This document shows, one piece after another, positions 1 to 14,300 of a DNA stretch of 64,000 nucleotides. Made by a program: the position numbers and the translations under genes. Positions within the stretch are counted from its first letter, which is position 1; each line of letters begins with the position of its first letter. This DNA comes from Synchiropus splendidus (taxonomy: Eukaryota > Chordata > Actinopteri > Syngnathiformes > Callionymidae): NCBI RefSeq assembly GCF_027744825.2, contig NC_071349.1, positions 6,634,001 through 6,698,000 on the forward strand. The letters are read 5' to 3'. The notes beneath the pieces were generated by a model. The model was given only the letters and a program-made list of their open reading frames with translations. It did not search any database and was not told the origin of the DNA.

Positions 1-2116
1 CTTAAATTATTGAGAAACAAAAAAGTTAGTCTCATCAGTTCTGCTGAAATGTATTTAGAAATCTGACGGGGCATTTATTCGCGTTCTTGTGAGAATTTTC
101 TGAGAGGCACCAGGCACCTCCCACTCCTCCTTATGCCTCACAAAGCAGCAGTCAAACCGATCTTCCGATCGGCAGAATTCAGACAGGTAAAGGTTTGAGC
201 AAGCCCCATCAGCCTGAGTATTAAAACGTTTTGGTGTACTTGGTTGTTAAAAAAAACCACACTGAATGGCCTTCTTCCTAAGTTTGATCATTCAGACTGG
301 CTAACAGTTAAAAGTGTAGCGACGTACCGACCCAACAGCAACAACAATACTTTTTTGCAACGCCATCTTTTCTGACTGTGCCTGTTCCAAAAGGTAAACA
401 GCAGTCACTGATTTCCAAGTAGTGAAAAATGTAAAGAACACATGGCCTCAGTCTTCATTCTCTAATTAAACAAAAAATATTCATGAGTACAAGTCAAATT
501 TTCATCACTAGTGTTAAAACAATAGCCAAAAAAACCCATCCTCACTTGCACCAGATTGTCAGTAAGATGAAGTTACAGTGAATGAATGGTAAAAATCTTC
601 TAATCTAAACACTTGTTGACACTTTTCACTACTACTTATACACCTCAGTATATGTAAAGTGTATACACTGGATTGCCTCAATGAGTCTTAAACTCTGTGT
701 GGTAGCGTCTTTTATTATTTAACCCCCAACTTGCTTTGATGAATGAGCTTGAAGAGACCACCCACCTGAGCTGCTGTCTGCTATTAGATTGTCATTAAGC
801 ACCGGCATGTAAAGGCTTTAGGGGCTTGAGACAGGATCTCTGAGGTTGAGTGGGAGGATTTGTGTGGCTGATAAAATGTCTGAACACCAGAGCCAGGCTG
901 GAGTGTTGAGTCCATCTCAACAGGGGCATCCCTCTCGTCCAAGCCCAGGCTGGCTAATGACCAGGAAACACCACCACAAAACTCCCTCCACTGTATTTCA
1001 CCACCTTCCGTATGCTTTCATGACCATCTCCCAGGAGGAGTGGGCGAAGGCGGGAGTGGGAGAGGGGGGGTCGAAAGAGAGAGTGCAACATCTGCATTTG
1101 TAGAAAAGGCACTTTTAGGGATCATCTTTCCCTTGTTTCGATGGAAAACTAAAGTGCTGTTTGGAGAGAGGCACTGAGGATATGCACTTTTTTGATGAGT
1201 TTTGCAGAGATTTTTCCAACAGACTTGTACAATAAGAGGGAAAATCAGTTGTGCAAACAGATTCTGTGGTATGAAAGCAGAGACAGATGAGTGATTGCTT
1301 GTGGTAGTGGGTTTTTTTTTCAATATGTATCTCTGTATTTGACAGCAATACTTTCTCAATCGCTCTGTTGCTTCTGAAGTTTTCCTACAGAGTCACGGGG
1401 TAATTGGTTTTTTCAACGGTTCTTCTTGGCCAGTGGACCTAGGGAATATCTTAGAGCTTAACTTCTCATTGATATTTCAAGCTCGCCGGATTGTTCCAAT
1501 GGTAGGAGCATATACTTGAAAATTGATTATCAAAGCCTCAAAACTGTGACTCGGACTCCAACAAATGAGGCTAAATCTTCTGCCAATCTCTGACATAAGT
1601 GCACTGTTTGGCTCCTTACTAAGCAACTCACTAAGTTATTTATTTAATTTTTTTTCTAGAAGCGCAAGGCCAACTTGACAGGTATCTGCATTGTGTCAGC
1701 CAATTTGGTCTAAAATATAAGTGCTCATTTGAGAAATGTCTGCTGGGGCATCAGGAAAAGAGCAAGCTGAACATGGGCAGACAGTCATATTCCGGCTGTT
1801 TTATTCTGTTCAACTTGCTGCATTCCCCTTTAAGTCCATGGATTATACAAAACTGTCGATGTGGTTTATTTTGCAGAAAAAATAGTTAGCCAAGAAAACC
1901 GAAAGCAGTGTGACACATGCAGCAGCATTGTTGTGCATAGTTTTTTATTGTAACTAGCTCATACTCTTGTAAATTATCAATAGAATTTGGGGATTGTTGC
2001 CCACTTTCATATTTGTTATCAAGTTTGTTCTGTATTTTAAGTTACATGATCACCTCGAATGTTTTGGAGGGCTCATCCGGACATGATATTTATGTTGCTT
2101 CTGTTGTTGTTCGCAG
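1..2116 (+). other. Partial intron of col12a1 upstream of the first visible exon
   Basis: No FN3-like coding segment with splice sites is visible on the plus strand here, so this is read as intron. It ends in a T-rich tract and an AG acceptor (tgttgttcgcag, ending at 2116). The open frames present on both strands are short, biased and lack splice context. There are short homopolymer runs but no recognisable mobile element. Confidence 0.7.
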
Positions 2117-2386
2117 AGCTCGGTTCTCCTAAAGACTTGGTGACAAAGGACCCCACTGACACCACTTTCGTCGTCTTGTGGACCGCTGCACCGGGTAACG
2201 TGCGGCAGTACCGGGTCAAGTGGAAGTCTCTGTTCACGGAAGAGACAGGGGAGAAGATGGTGCGAGGGGACATGACGTCCACCATCCTGGAGGGTCTCAC
2301 CCCTGAGACACGTTACGAGGTCTCTGTGTTTGCTGGTTACGGCCACGGAGAGGGTCAACCACTGGTCGGGGAGGAAACCACTGATA
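2117..2386 (+). CDS. col12a1: col12a1 FN3 domain (about number 6), single exon
   Basis: One 270-bp exon, phase 1 at both ends, holds a complete FN3 beta-sandwich. It opens with [16 protein letters not shown], has the B-strand tryptophan in [16 protein letters not shown], and the E-F region [16 protein letters not shown]. The acceptor is tgttcgcag and the donor gtgagt follows GAT A at 2386. Most of the ten later FN3 domains are split between two exons, so single-exon coding here marks a separate block of the gene. FN3 domains in collagen XII form the extended finger-like arms of the trimer. Confidence 0.93.
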
Positions 2387-5300
2387 GTGAGTTTATTTCA
2401 TAATAGTATGAAAATATTGAATGCTTTTACCTCCACTTTTGTTATGAAAGGGTAGCCGTAGTCCAACCTCTGTTTGCATAAAAAAATATGCAATATATAT
2501 ATAAAGAGGTTAAACAAACTCACAAACTATATTACTAACAAAAAAACCCACACATTTGTGAAGAGATCTGTTCTTTAAGACAAATAGAAAAAAAACAGTT
2601 AAATGTTGTCCTGCTACTTTCTGGTCTTGCAAGGAGCCACAGATGTCTTTGACAACCATCTTAGTATGAAATGCAATGTCAGAATGCTTTATTTCAACAT
2701 TTTTTGTTCGTTTTTTTGTCTAATATAGGTGGGCACATGCTGTTCTACTCTCAAGAAGATTTTTTTCGTTAAACTTGAATCAGTGATGCTGAACCAGCAC
2801 TAGTGGAACAGTCTTAGAGTGTCAGAGCCTCTCTTTGAGCACACATTGAAAACATTAAAATCACGGGTTTTGCTCAATTTTACAAGAGTCTCAGCCAGAC
2901 TCCCAAACTGGAGACCAAACATGATCAATCATGTACATTTTTTTGTCCTGTTTATTGTACCACTCAGAACATCAGAACCTCTGCGGTGGGGTTGAAGTCA
3001 CACGCATGTGGTAACCGAGAAGATATGTGGATGAAAGAATCCGAGGTAGCCGAGCGTGTTACTGTTTAGTTTACTTACCAGCGGGAAAGTCATACTGCTT
3101 ATGTTTCCAGCGCTATATTGGAAACACAGGCCATTAAGTCCACATTTAACACAGAGCCTGAACAAAGACAACCTCCTTCGCTCATCGACTGCTCTTTGTT
3201 TGGTCTTCAGTCTCAGCTGCTGGCAGGGCCATTGTTGTGTCTGAGGAGACGGAGAAGACCATGAAAGTGTCATGGAAGGCGGCACCTGGAAACGTAGTCA
3301 ACTATAGGGTGACATACAAGCCAAAAGCTGGGGGCCGGCAACTTGCTACCAAGGTTCCAGGTGGTACCACCACCACCGTCCTGAAGCGACTGACTCCTCT
3401 TACCACCTATGAGATTGTGGTTGTTCCTGTGTATCGTGGCGGAGAGGGCAAATCAAGAGAGGGAGAAGGCACCACATGTAAGGGTTTATTGCTTCAGTAT
3501 CACTTCCTTATGGCAGTCCATTCTCCCAGCATGAAAGCACAATTCTCTTCGTTTCAGTGACCCCATACAAAGGTCCAAGGAACCTCCAGACATCAGAGCC
3601 CAGCAAGACTAGTTTCCGTGTGACTTGGGACCACGCACCTGGTAATGTGACGGGGTATAAAGTGATCTTCCACCCTATTGAGGATGAGATTGATCTTGGA
3701 GAGCTGCTGGTGGGTCCCTACGACAACACAGTGGTGTTGGAGGAGTTGAGGTGAGACCATCAATCTTGTTTTCCTATCTACCCTCTCACAACCTTATTCA
3801 CTAACACCAGCGTTTAACTTTGTGCCCTGTCAGAGCTGGTACCAAGTACACAGTGAATGTGTTTGGGGTGTTCGATGGGGGCGAGAGTATGCCTTTGGCT
3901 GGAGAAGAGAAAACTACACTCTCTGATGCTCCCGATCCTCCTTTTTATTCACCGACAGGTAACACTACACCATCATCTTAAATTATTAAAGTCACATCTT
4001 TAACAAATACAATGCTCTGTCTGGCTTTGTGGTGACAACTAAACCTAAAAATTGCTCTCACAAGTGAGATATTTCAAATTCCAGGACTACTTTACTAGCA
4101 AATATATGAACTGAATTATCTGTCAAGTACAATTTTTTTATTAAATCAAAATTTGCCTCTGGGACACTCTCACATTTCTGTAGATGTTATATGCACCGGC
4201 CAGTTTGGTTTGAAGTTGAAAAATCCCTGTTTCTCTGAGATGTGTTATTGATGTGAATCTTTGAATCAGTGTTCAGTTGTAATGTCTAGCTGCCAGTTTG
4301 CAGCCCATTTTCTTCTAGGTATCAACTTTTGGAGGCTGATGACGGAACAAACAGTGCAAAAATTGCCATGGAAACAAAGTTGTCTATCAACGATTGTTTG
4401 ACGGATGAATGAAGGAGAAAGTAAAGAAGACAAGTCGCCTGAGAGCAAAAATAAAGACTCTTTTGTTTGCTTGGCTTGATTGTTTTATTTTCATTTGTCA
4501 CCAAACATTTTCATCCACTACACGCTCTTTCACACACAAAACAAAACTAAAATTCTGTTTAACGTTCATTCTTTTTGCACTGCTAGGTGTGATGTGTAAG
4601 ACCAAGGCACAAGCTGACATTGTGCTGCTGGTGGACGGATCCTGGAGCATTGGCCGTCTCAACTTCAAGACCATTCGCGCCTTCATCGCACGCATGGTCG
4701 GTGTTTTTGACATTGGCCCTGAAAGAGTCCAAATTGGTGCGTCTGTCTAAATATGTCAATGGCTGTCACTATTTTGATGCACTAATCTTACACTTGGACT
4801 GTTCAGGTCTTGCTCAGTACAGTGGAGACCCGAAAACAGAATGGCATTTGGACGCTCATAGAAACAGAGACACTCTCTTGGACGCCATCGCCAACCTGCC
4901 GTACAAGGGCGGAAACACCCTGACTGGTACTTCAAAATTCCAACCTGCTCAGGAGTATTGTAAAGCGTAAATCAATGAACCTCTATGTCTCTCATGCAGG
5001 GATGGCTCTGAAATACATCCTCCAGAACAATTTCAAAGAGAACGTCGGCATGCGACCCAAAGCTCGCAAAATCGGTGTCTTGATCACTGATGGCAAATCT
5101 CAGGATGATGTCATTGTTAACTCTCAGAACCTGCGCGATGAAGGCGTGGAGCTTTACGCTATTGGTACGATACTATTGTAACCCTCAGATGCATGTAATT
5201 CTGAGATGTACTTCCAGTGCTAAACACATTATCACCTAACAGGTGTCAAGAACGCAGACGAGAATGAGCTGAGGTCCATCGCTTCTGATCCGGATAAGAT

Positions 5301-8300
5301 CCACATGTACAACGTGGCTGACTTCTCCTTCCTGCTGGACATTGTGGACAATCTGACCAACAACCTCTGTAACAGCGTGAAAGGACCAGGTGTGGAGCAT
5401 TCTATTCAGCTAAATCAAATCCAGACAGTTTCACACCTGGCTCACCCTCCGGGCGACAATAGGAAATTGTGGGTTAGAAATCAAAATTAAAGGGTTGCCA
5501 GGGAATTTCCAAGCAACATTATTCCATTAGGTTCCTATGGAACGACTCTTTCCGACGTGGCTGCAACTTTTTTATTCTATTCTATTTTGTTATCTTTGAT
5601 TTGAAGGAGGCCCTCCTGAGGCTCCCACCAACCTGGTGACATCTGAGGTCACTCACCAGTCCTTCAGGGTGACGTGGACGGCCCCTGAAGAACCCGTGGA
5701 GAGATACCGCGTCGAGTACGCCACTGTGTCTGGACGCCCTCAGCAGGTACGATTGGCTGGTGCCATAGTGGAATATGTCTGTCATCAAAGCTTGTGTATC
5801 TCAACTCAGTAGCCAGTATCCTATCTCAGCTTCATTGATATTGTTGCATTTCTGCTCCTGTGACGAATATTATCAGTGTAATAAGAAAACAAAAAAAACT
5901 TCTCTTTTTTTTTTGCTTTTCTTTTCTGATTTGAAAGGTAAGACAAATTTCACTTCTATATTTTTGTTGGGCACCAACTGTTGAATTACAGCCACTCAAA
6001 CATTTTGGAGAAACACAAAACAGACAGATAGTTTAATGTCTTTTTGGCTTCATAATCACAGATAGATATTTATGTTTCGGTGTCTGAATCACTCCACATG
6101 TGCGAGACGTTTGTTTTCTCAGTGGTTTTGTTCAACAAGCCGACACAGTGACTGTCTAGTGTTGGCGGTCTTTGGAGCAAAAGCAGACGCTGCTTTGTAC
6201 CAAATGATGATTTTCTCTATTGATTCCTGTCATTCCAATACACCATATAGAGTCATTCGGATTTGAAAATGTTCTGAAATGCTCATGGCTCTGTGTGTTT
6301 TAGGTGTATGTGGACGGCACTCAGACCACAGTGGTTCTCCAGCAGCTCAGTCCTCTGACCCCATACGTGGTCAGCGTCTACTCCGTGGTGGAAGATGAGA
6401 GCAGCGAACCGCTCGAAGGAACCGAGACCACATGTGTGTTTCCTTTTCCATCCTGATCTGTGTCATTTCATTTCCGCTAGTTCAGAGTGTAGACTTCAAT
6501 TTAGGCTCATCAATCGGTAATCAGCTATTGATGAAGTTTTCTGATCCTGCGGAATAGGATCAAAGACACTGTGAGTTACTGTGATTCGTTTTGTGGCCTC
6601 AATCAGCAGTTCAAAGGGAGCTTACATCTTGTTGCAGAACCACATGCCTCTTAAAAATGCTCCAATAAGTTTGGATCAAATGCAAGTCCTCCTGAGACTC
6701 ACTTGGTTGCACAAGTTCACAGCCTCTTTAGCCGACACGTTTACCTCTCTGAATATCAAAAACATATAACCAATGCTGCAAAACATCCCAATGGAAGTTT
6801 ACAAAAACAGTCACTTTCCCACTTTAAAAGAAAGCTTTATTCAATCATTCAGCATCTTTCCAAAAGGGCATCAAACTACTGTAGAATAATGAAGCATCAG
6901 GAAGTTCCAAGCCACACCTAACAGCACTTTCATGTTTGTTGTCAGTGCCTCTAAATGTTGTGAGGAGGATGGACATTTTCGACGAGAAGACCACCACCAT
7001 GCGTGTGAGATGGGAGGAGGCGGAGGGTGCGACAGGCTACATGCTGCTCTACAGCAGCATCAACGCTTCTCAGCCCATCATTGATGAGGAGGTAAACAGT
7101 CTGCTGTTTATACTATGTGTGTAAATAAAGGTGGGAGCAGCTGTGAAAACAACTGATTCGCTGAAGGAAAGCATCCCTGCACATGTGTTTCTGGGGAACA
7201 AACTTGCATTCTTGCTGCTCATTCTCACACAGTTATCGCAGAAATGATGGAAATGGGACAGAAAAACAGATGTGACGCCGGGAGAGAATCTTTTACTAGA
7301 GTGGGAAAGTCTGGATTTTATCTGTCCGTTTCTTTTCTGAGCAGATCCGCGTGGGACGAGGTAGAACTGATGTGCAGCTGGTGAAACTCATTCCAAACAC
7401 GGCCTACTCTGTGTCGATCTACGCTCTTCACGGAGAGACGGCGAGTGAACCTCTCACTCAGCAGGGAGTCACATGTACGTCTTCCATCCATTTAAATCTG
7501 TCTTGTTTTAGAGCCATTGTCTTAAACCTCAGGCCATTGAAATGGAGCCTGTAATAACCCACAGGTTTATTCTACAGTGACATCAAATTGAGACTCTGGA
7601 ACCCTTTGTTTAAAAGGACTGCGATGGATTGTTTTTATGTAAGGTGTTATAAAAAGCTCACAATGCACATGATGAAGAAACAGAAACCATTTGACGGAGC
7701 TTTAATCGGCCCATAAAAATAACTCCTCTTGTTAAGGTCACATCTATTTTCACTCTCTTAGCAGCAGTTGACAGAGGAGTAATTCCAATCCAAATGAGTG
7801 GGAAAAATAAATCACCTCCTCAACACAGTTGTCGAGGTTCAGGGAAACACCATCGACACACCAGATTAACATGAATCTTCCTCTTATCGTCCTTCAGTGC
7901 CTCTGCCACCTGCTGGCGTGCTCAGGGTTCGTGACGTCACCCACAGCACCATCCGCCTGCTCTGGGACGCCGCCCCTGGTCCTGTTCGCAAGTACATAAT
8001 CACCTACAAGGCTGAGGATGCTGACCCGAAAGAGGTGAGATTGAGTTCTGATTTACTCAACATATGTTGCCTGTCAATGGATCACCAAACAGGTTCCATT
8101 TGGACCCTAAGCAGGGAACAAGAGGAAAAAAAACAGACACATTCCAAAACCGTTGAACCATTTTACAGCACTCTATAGTTCAAATATGTTGCCTTTTAAA
8201 ACTTACTACCTACAAATGAATGCAGAACAGTGGTTGGAAACGTGGTTTCTAGGTTAATGGATATTCCAAATTAATTCCATAAGTCCATTTTTTTGAGGCA

Positions 8301-11300
8301 CAGGTAGTAAAACCTAATAGAATTTAGGGCAATAAACAGTAAGCTTTTATTTCCGATAGCTATTTCAAAGGCTCGGGTCAGATGTACTGAGCTTTTTTAA
8401 CTTTTTTTGTTTCCATTGGCGACTGGTGCCAGTGCTTCTGGGAACTGAAAACACATTTCTCTCTGAAAGACAGATGTTGGATTGTGAATTTCTTTTTCCC
8501 CTGTGCTACTTGTTTGCGTCCACTTGTTGGAACTGGCTCAGGTGTTTGACTGTTATAAACACATTTGCTCTATCAAATGATTTGGAAGGATCATTTTGGT
8601 TATGTACAGTATTCTCTTATGAGTGGCATGAAGAGTTGGAGTTAAAACCCCAAACTGTTGTGTTCGGAAACCCATACCCTGACTGTCGTCACCTCCAGAA
8701 GAGTCCACAACATTCTAGCTTTCTGTATTTCATTCTCCACAGCTTGAAGTCGGTGGCAGCGTGACCACCAGACAACTGGACAACCTGATGTCCCAGACTG
8801 AGTATGCCCTGTCTGTGACCCCGGTCTACGATGAGGGTCCTGGTCAGCCAATGTTGGGCGAGGCCATCACAGGTACGAGCAGTAGAATCCAGTCACTCTG
8901 AAAATGATCAGATTTGATTTATAAAGCATCTTATTTAAATCTGTGTTCAGATGTGGTGCCAGCGCCGAAGAACCTCCGATTTTCTGAAGTCACCCAAACC
9001 AGCTTCAGAGCCACTTGGGAACACGGAGCTCCTGATGTGGCTCTTTACAGAATTGGCTGGACCAAAAAGGGCGAGTCGAACTTCGAATACGTAAGAGAAG
9101 CGTGTTGTGAACTCCCTCTGTTGACCTGTTTCTTGCCTCTCATTCGCCTGTTTACTTCTCATCAGGCCATTTTAAACAATGATGAGACCACCCACGTCCT
9201 GGAGAACCTTGAGCCGGACACACCCTACGACGTGTCGGTCACTGCCATCTACCCAGATGAGTCGGAGAGCGAGGATCTCTTGGGCACAGAGAGGACATGT
9301 AAGACTGCACAAAACAGCCAACGGTTCCGCTGAAAATGAATTTCAATACCTCCTTCTGAATATGTTTTTTGAGCTTGGTTTGCCCATCATACGTCTTTAT
9401 TCTTGCCTCTGTAGTGTCCAGACAAACTGGTCCAGGTAAGTATGGTTGAGCAAGGGATGCAGTTTCAGCAGAAAAGCATGTTTTTGTCATTTTGGCCAAA
9501 TCACCAGCAAGTTTGTTGATTGAACGCAACGAAGCAAGGCACTTAATGTTGTAACCGCAGCTCACCTGAAGTGTGGCATCATCATCTTCATCATCATCAT
9601 CATCACCATCCATGAGTCATCAACTGCTCTTAAGAAGCCCAGTGGCTAAAGAAGGAAATCCATTGTGCATGTTCTGCTACGTGGATTGCTGCTCTTGAAA
9701 TCCATCCCATCATCCATCCATCTTCCATCAGTCCATTGCATTCATGTATTCATGTCTCCATCAATTCATCCCTTCATCATTGCAAGCAAATCCATCCAGC
9801 TTCAGAAAAGACACTGGTGGAAAGTCTGCGTATTATTTGCTCCAGAATTCCGTTTTGGTCCTTAATCTGATATTTTCCTGTTTTCAAATTTCCAAAGCCT
9901 TATTCCCCGATTGAAATACTAGTGAGACAAATAATACACAGATTGTCTTTTCTGCTTTAAAGATGCAATATACTTAAATTAAAAACAAAAAATGGGATTT
10001 TCTCATACAAATGACTGCATCTTTAAAAGCCTTTTTTTCACGCAAAAAAGTCCATGAAGCAGCTTTTGTTTTGTGATGAAGCCAGAGAAGCAAATCTGAC
10101 TCTGATGTTTGTATTCATTTCACAGTGCAGAACGGTCCTCCCACCAACCTAGTTGTGTTCAATGAGACAACCACAAGTTTGAACGCCAGGTGGGAACCGG
10201 CACCGGGTCGTGTTCAGACTTACAAGATCACCTACGTTCCCACATCTGGAGGCAGAACTCAGACTGTGAGTCACCTTAAAACTCACTCAATATTCAATGC
10301 AATTACATCAAAACACTATAAGCAGTCAGTAGGTTGCAGCAGAGTACCGGAGGGTAATGAACTTGGGGTGCGTGGAAACACATTTGAGACCAAACCAGAG
10401 CCCAACATATTGCTTGATACTATGCTAAGTTTCATTTAAATTCCTGGATAACCATGCTATATCTGAGACTTTTAAAACTCGGACCATTTTCAACCTAACC
10501 ACCGACCATCAAGCCAGCATGGTACAGGTAGAAAGTGCAACGCGATCACAGCAAGTTCTTTGGCGCAGCATGCTGCTCAGCTGTGGAGTTGAAGTGAACG
10601 TGTTTACGACTTCCGGAGCTTTCCCTCAATCAGCGGATTTGCTTCTTCCTCAGCTACTGGCGTGCCGTTATTGTCGTTTATTTAAACTCAAATCTCTTAA
10701 TCTCCTGGTTGGAAAAGGAATCATTAATGTGGCTGAAAACCCTTCTGGAGTTTTCCTCTCGATTTCCTGTCCCCTGCTGGTCGTGGGTTTTTGGCAGGCT
10801 GACTGAAAGTCTATTGAGGCGGTGGGTTCATTTTGGTTTTAATTTAAAGCCAGGCGTTTTTCACGGCTTCCATCAGCCACTGCTTATATATACATAGGAG
10901 AAACTCAGACTGTTTGGTCCTCTGTTGTCACTTTATAAGCTGAACTACAGATGAAAATACATCACAAGCCCTTGCAATTTGAACTGCTGTGTATTTTTAC
11001 AGCACAATACACACTGACCAAGCCTCTTCTGTCTAAGTTACGTCATGTGTTCCCTTTTAAAACATGGCACGGATTCCATTTTAGCACTTGATGAAATCTG
11101 TTGATTGCCAGTCCATGGAAAACTGGGAGTGTGGGTTCGGCCAGATTTATCTTGGTCTCCTGACAGCATCGTATCTCATTCTTTTATTGCTATTGCATTG
11201 CAAACCCCAGGCTTTTTCTGTGACGAGAATTTGTTTTCTCGGAGAATCCACTCAGGAAACACAACAACAATTGGTCTGAATGAGGTTGCACCAGCTGGCA

Positions 11301-14300
11301 GTTATTATTTCTGCACAGCCACAAATTTATAAACTACTCCATCTAACTTATCAGAATCCAATCATTGCGACGAAAGAGTTTGCATAATGCAACACATGAG
11401 CTGAAATGTGGTCCAAACACTCCAATAGTAGGCTTCATTTATCATTTGTTTTAGGTAGCTTCATAACAAGGAGAAACATGCTTTCGATTCTTGTCCAAAT
11501 CAGGCTCAGATTGGAGGAAAGAAGACGACCCTCCTGATGCCCAAGCTGACCCCCGACACCGAATACTCCATCACTGTTGTCGCAGTCTATGCTAGAGGAG
11601 TCAGCCGGGAGCTGAGGGGACTCGGCAAGACCAGTAAGAGTCTCAGACACATCTCATTTGCATCGTGTATAGACTACACACAGAGAGTCAACTAATCCTA
11701 ATCGTAGCTGCCAATGATGTGTGTTCACTGAAGTAAGGGCTTAAGCTGGTGAAGATTGTTAGTCCCTCCTAGAATAGTCTGGTCAAACCTCGACTTGGTA
11801 ATGAAATGTGTTAACAGATGACTTGAGGAGCTGTCTAGGAAGTCAATATCCAATTGAGAGAGCTGAGTCTATTCATTAACCAACCCGCAACATTGATCAT
11901 GAACAGGCAACAAGTTGTAGACATCCTTAGAATACTTCTGATCTTCATGTCGGGGCAAATTCTGTTTCCATTCTTCTGTCTTTTCCACATTTAAAGTTAT
12001 CATAATTATCAAAAGCAATTTCATGGTTTCTGTTTCAGGATCTTACATCCAGATCTTTGAAATCTATGACTCAGAGTTTCCTTTTGGAAATGTGTTCCCC
12101 GACAAACAAATCCACCCAAGTCCCTCCAGCAGTGGTTCCCAAAGTGGGCTGTGTGCCCCCCAGGGGGTAGAGACGCAGTGATGGGCTTGGAAGGAATTTC
12201 AATGAAGTACAGGAACGTCCCAAATTTGGCGTGTAAATAAATGCCCCCTGCTCAAGTACAGCGTGATTTGTTCCCATATTGCGAGCTGTCCTGAATGCCA
12301 CACCATGTTTGTCAACCGTGAATGAAGCCTTGAACAAAACTACTTCAACTGTATATACATATACACACTTGGGGTATCCAGTGCCCAGTGGGAAGGTGAC
12401 AAAGACTGGCACAAGTCTTTTCTGTTGTGTACATGCCAACACCCAGATACACCTTTAGACGACCTTGGATTTGCTCTTTTAGAGTCTCATGACTTTCATT
12501 TGCTGCAGAGCCTTTGGGTGGCGTCCGAAACTTGCGGGTCACTGACCCTACCACCAGCACCCTGAATGTCCGGTGGGAGGCCGCTGAAGGCAATGTGAGA
12601 CAGTACCGGGTCTTCTATGTGCCCGCTGCTGGAGGAGAAGAAGAAATGGTGAGCAGGATTGGACAAACTTCATTTTTATCTCCGCATAAGTGCTCAGTTT
12701 AATTCAAGTTGTTTTGTTTAGGCTCAAGTGTCAGGCAGCACCTACAACACTGTACTGAAGAACCTTCAGTCCGACACCGTCTATACCGTCACCGTGGTTC
12801 CTGTGTACGCTGCTGGAGAGGGACAGCGGATGTCTGAGAACGGAAAAACATGTAAGTCTCCTGCCGTCGCACAACAGGCTGTCGCACTCACTTGTAGGCT
12901 AATGATGTGACCGGCTTGACTGGCTCGACCTTAAATAAATGTCAAGGTTACTCTGACTGATTCATTTTATTCGGCCAAACCGAGCACCATTCCTTCCTCT
13001 TAACTGTCAATCAGTCAGTTTCAAAAGAAAACCCAAACATAGGCAACACGGTTCTGATTTTCCAGTCGACCCCTTCGTTTTTAACCACCAACATCTGCTG
13101 GGAATGAGTCAGCATTTTGCGGGGTGATTGCGTAGGAAGGAATTCCTCGGGCTGGCAGTGCTATAATGGTGTCTCCTCTCTCTTTACTGTAATATTGTCC
13201 ATTTATATGCGGAGGGTGGTGGTTGGGATAATAGTGAGGCTGGGGTATGAAGTCTGGGATACACTGAGTAACTGAGGAGGAAAAGAACAGACATGAATAG
13301 AGGGCATTATGTTTTACGGCTCCCGGTGCACTTTGGTTGAGGTCACAGTCCATGATCCGGCTACTGTTGCTTTCCCGATGTTTCTCAAGCTTCTACCTCC
13401 TTGTTGGTGTTGTTTTAAGCCTGCTGCATCTTCTTTAGTTCAACAGCGGTTTATTGAAAGCAAATATAAAGCAGGGACTGGCGGCAGCTCTGTGAAACGT
13501 TAACACACGGAAGCTCACTAACTACATTTTTTTCTCCCTGGCATTTATAGGGCTCTAATGGGGAGCAGCACAAAAGCGCTAAACATCTGCTTGCCTTTTT
13601 TGTATTTTCCGATACAAGGTTCACACAGAGCTGCATTCACCCCTTGTATATTCCTTTCATTAACCCATAGGGCACTGACAGGAAGTCTCCCATTGATTGA
13701 GGGATTGTTAAACAATGTTTTAAAACTTGTCTGTGCTGGTTGTGGAGCAGCATTGTTCCCCTTTTTACTGCAACATTCCCAGCCTGTTTAGTCTGCCTGC
13801 AAAACTTGTGCTGGGCAAACAATTTGACAAGACATCTTCAAAGGGTTTCTACTCAGAGTCGACTGAAGTGACTTCAACGCATTTAGGTTTATAAAATACG
13901 GTGCTGTTAATGGGTTGATGGTTAATTTGCCAGACTCTTCTGCCTTTCCTCTCGCTACTGTTTTCACACTGTTTATCCTCTCTGCAGTGGAACGCAGCCC
14001 AGTGAGGAACATCCAGGTCTTCAACCCCTCAACCAACACTCTGAACGTTCGCTGGGAGCCTGCCACTGGTCCGGTTCAGCAGTACCGGGTGGTCTACGCT
14101 CCGTTGACTGGAGCCAGACCCTCGGAGTCGGTGAGTTATTATCCACTTATGATATTAATAGGCATTACAGCGTTCCATGATCATGACAAAACCATAAAAA
14201 GATCATTCCACTGATGTCCAGTTTTATGAGGTACAAGGGACACGTCGCCCCTATATTGATATTATATCATTTAGTTACGCATTATGTGCATTCATTCTAA

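Noticed and set aside
9577..9800. Possible CRISPR-like regular array of CATC units
   Set aside because: It is a simple microsatellite in a vertebrate intron, without spacers or repeats of CRISPR length.
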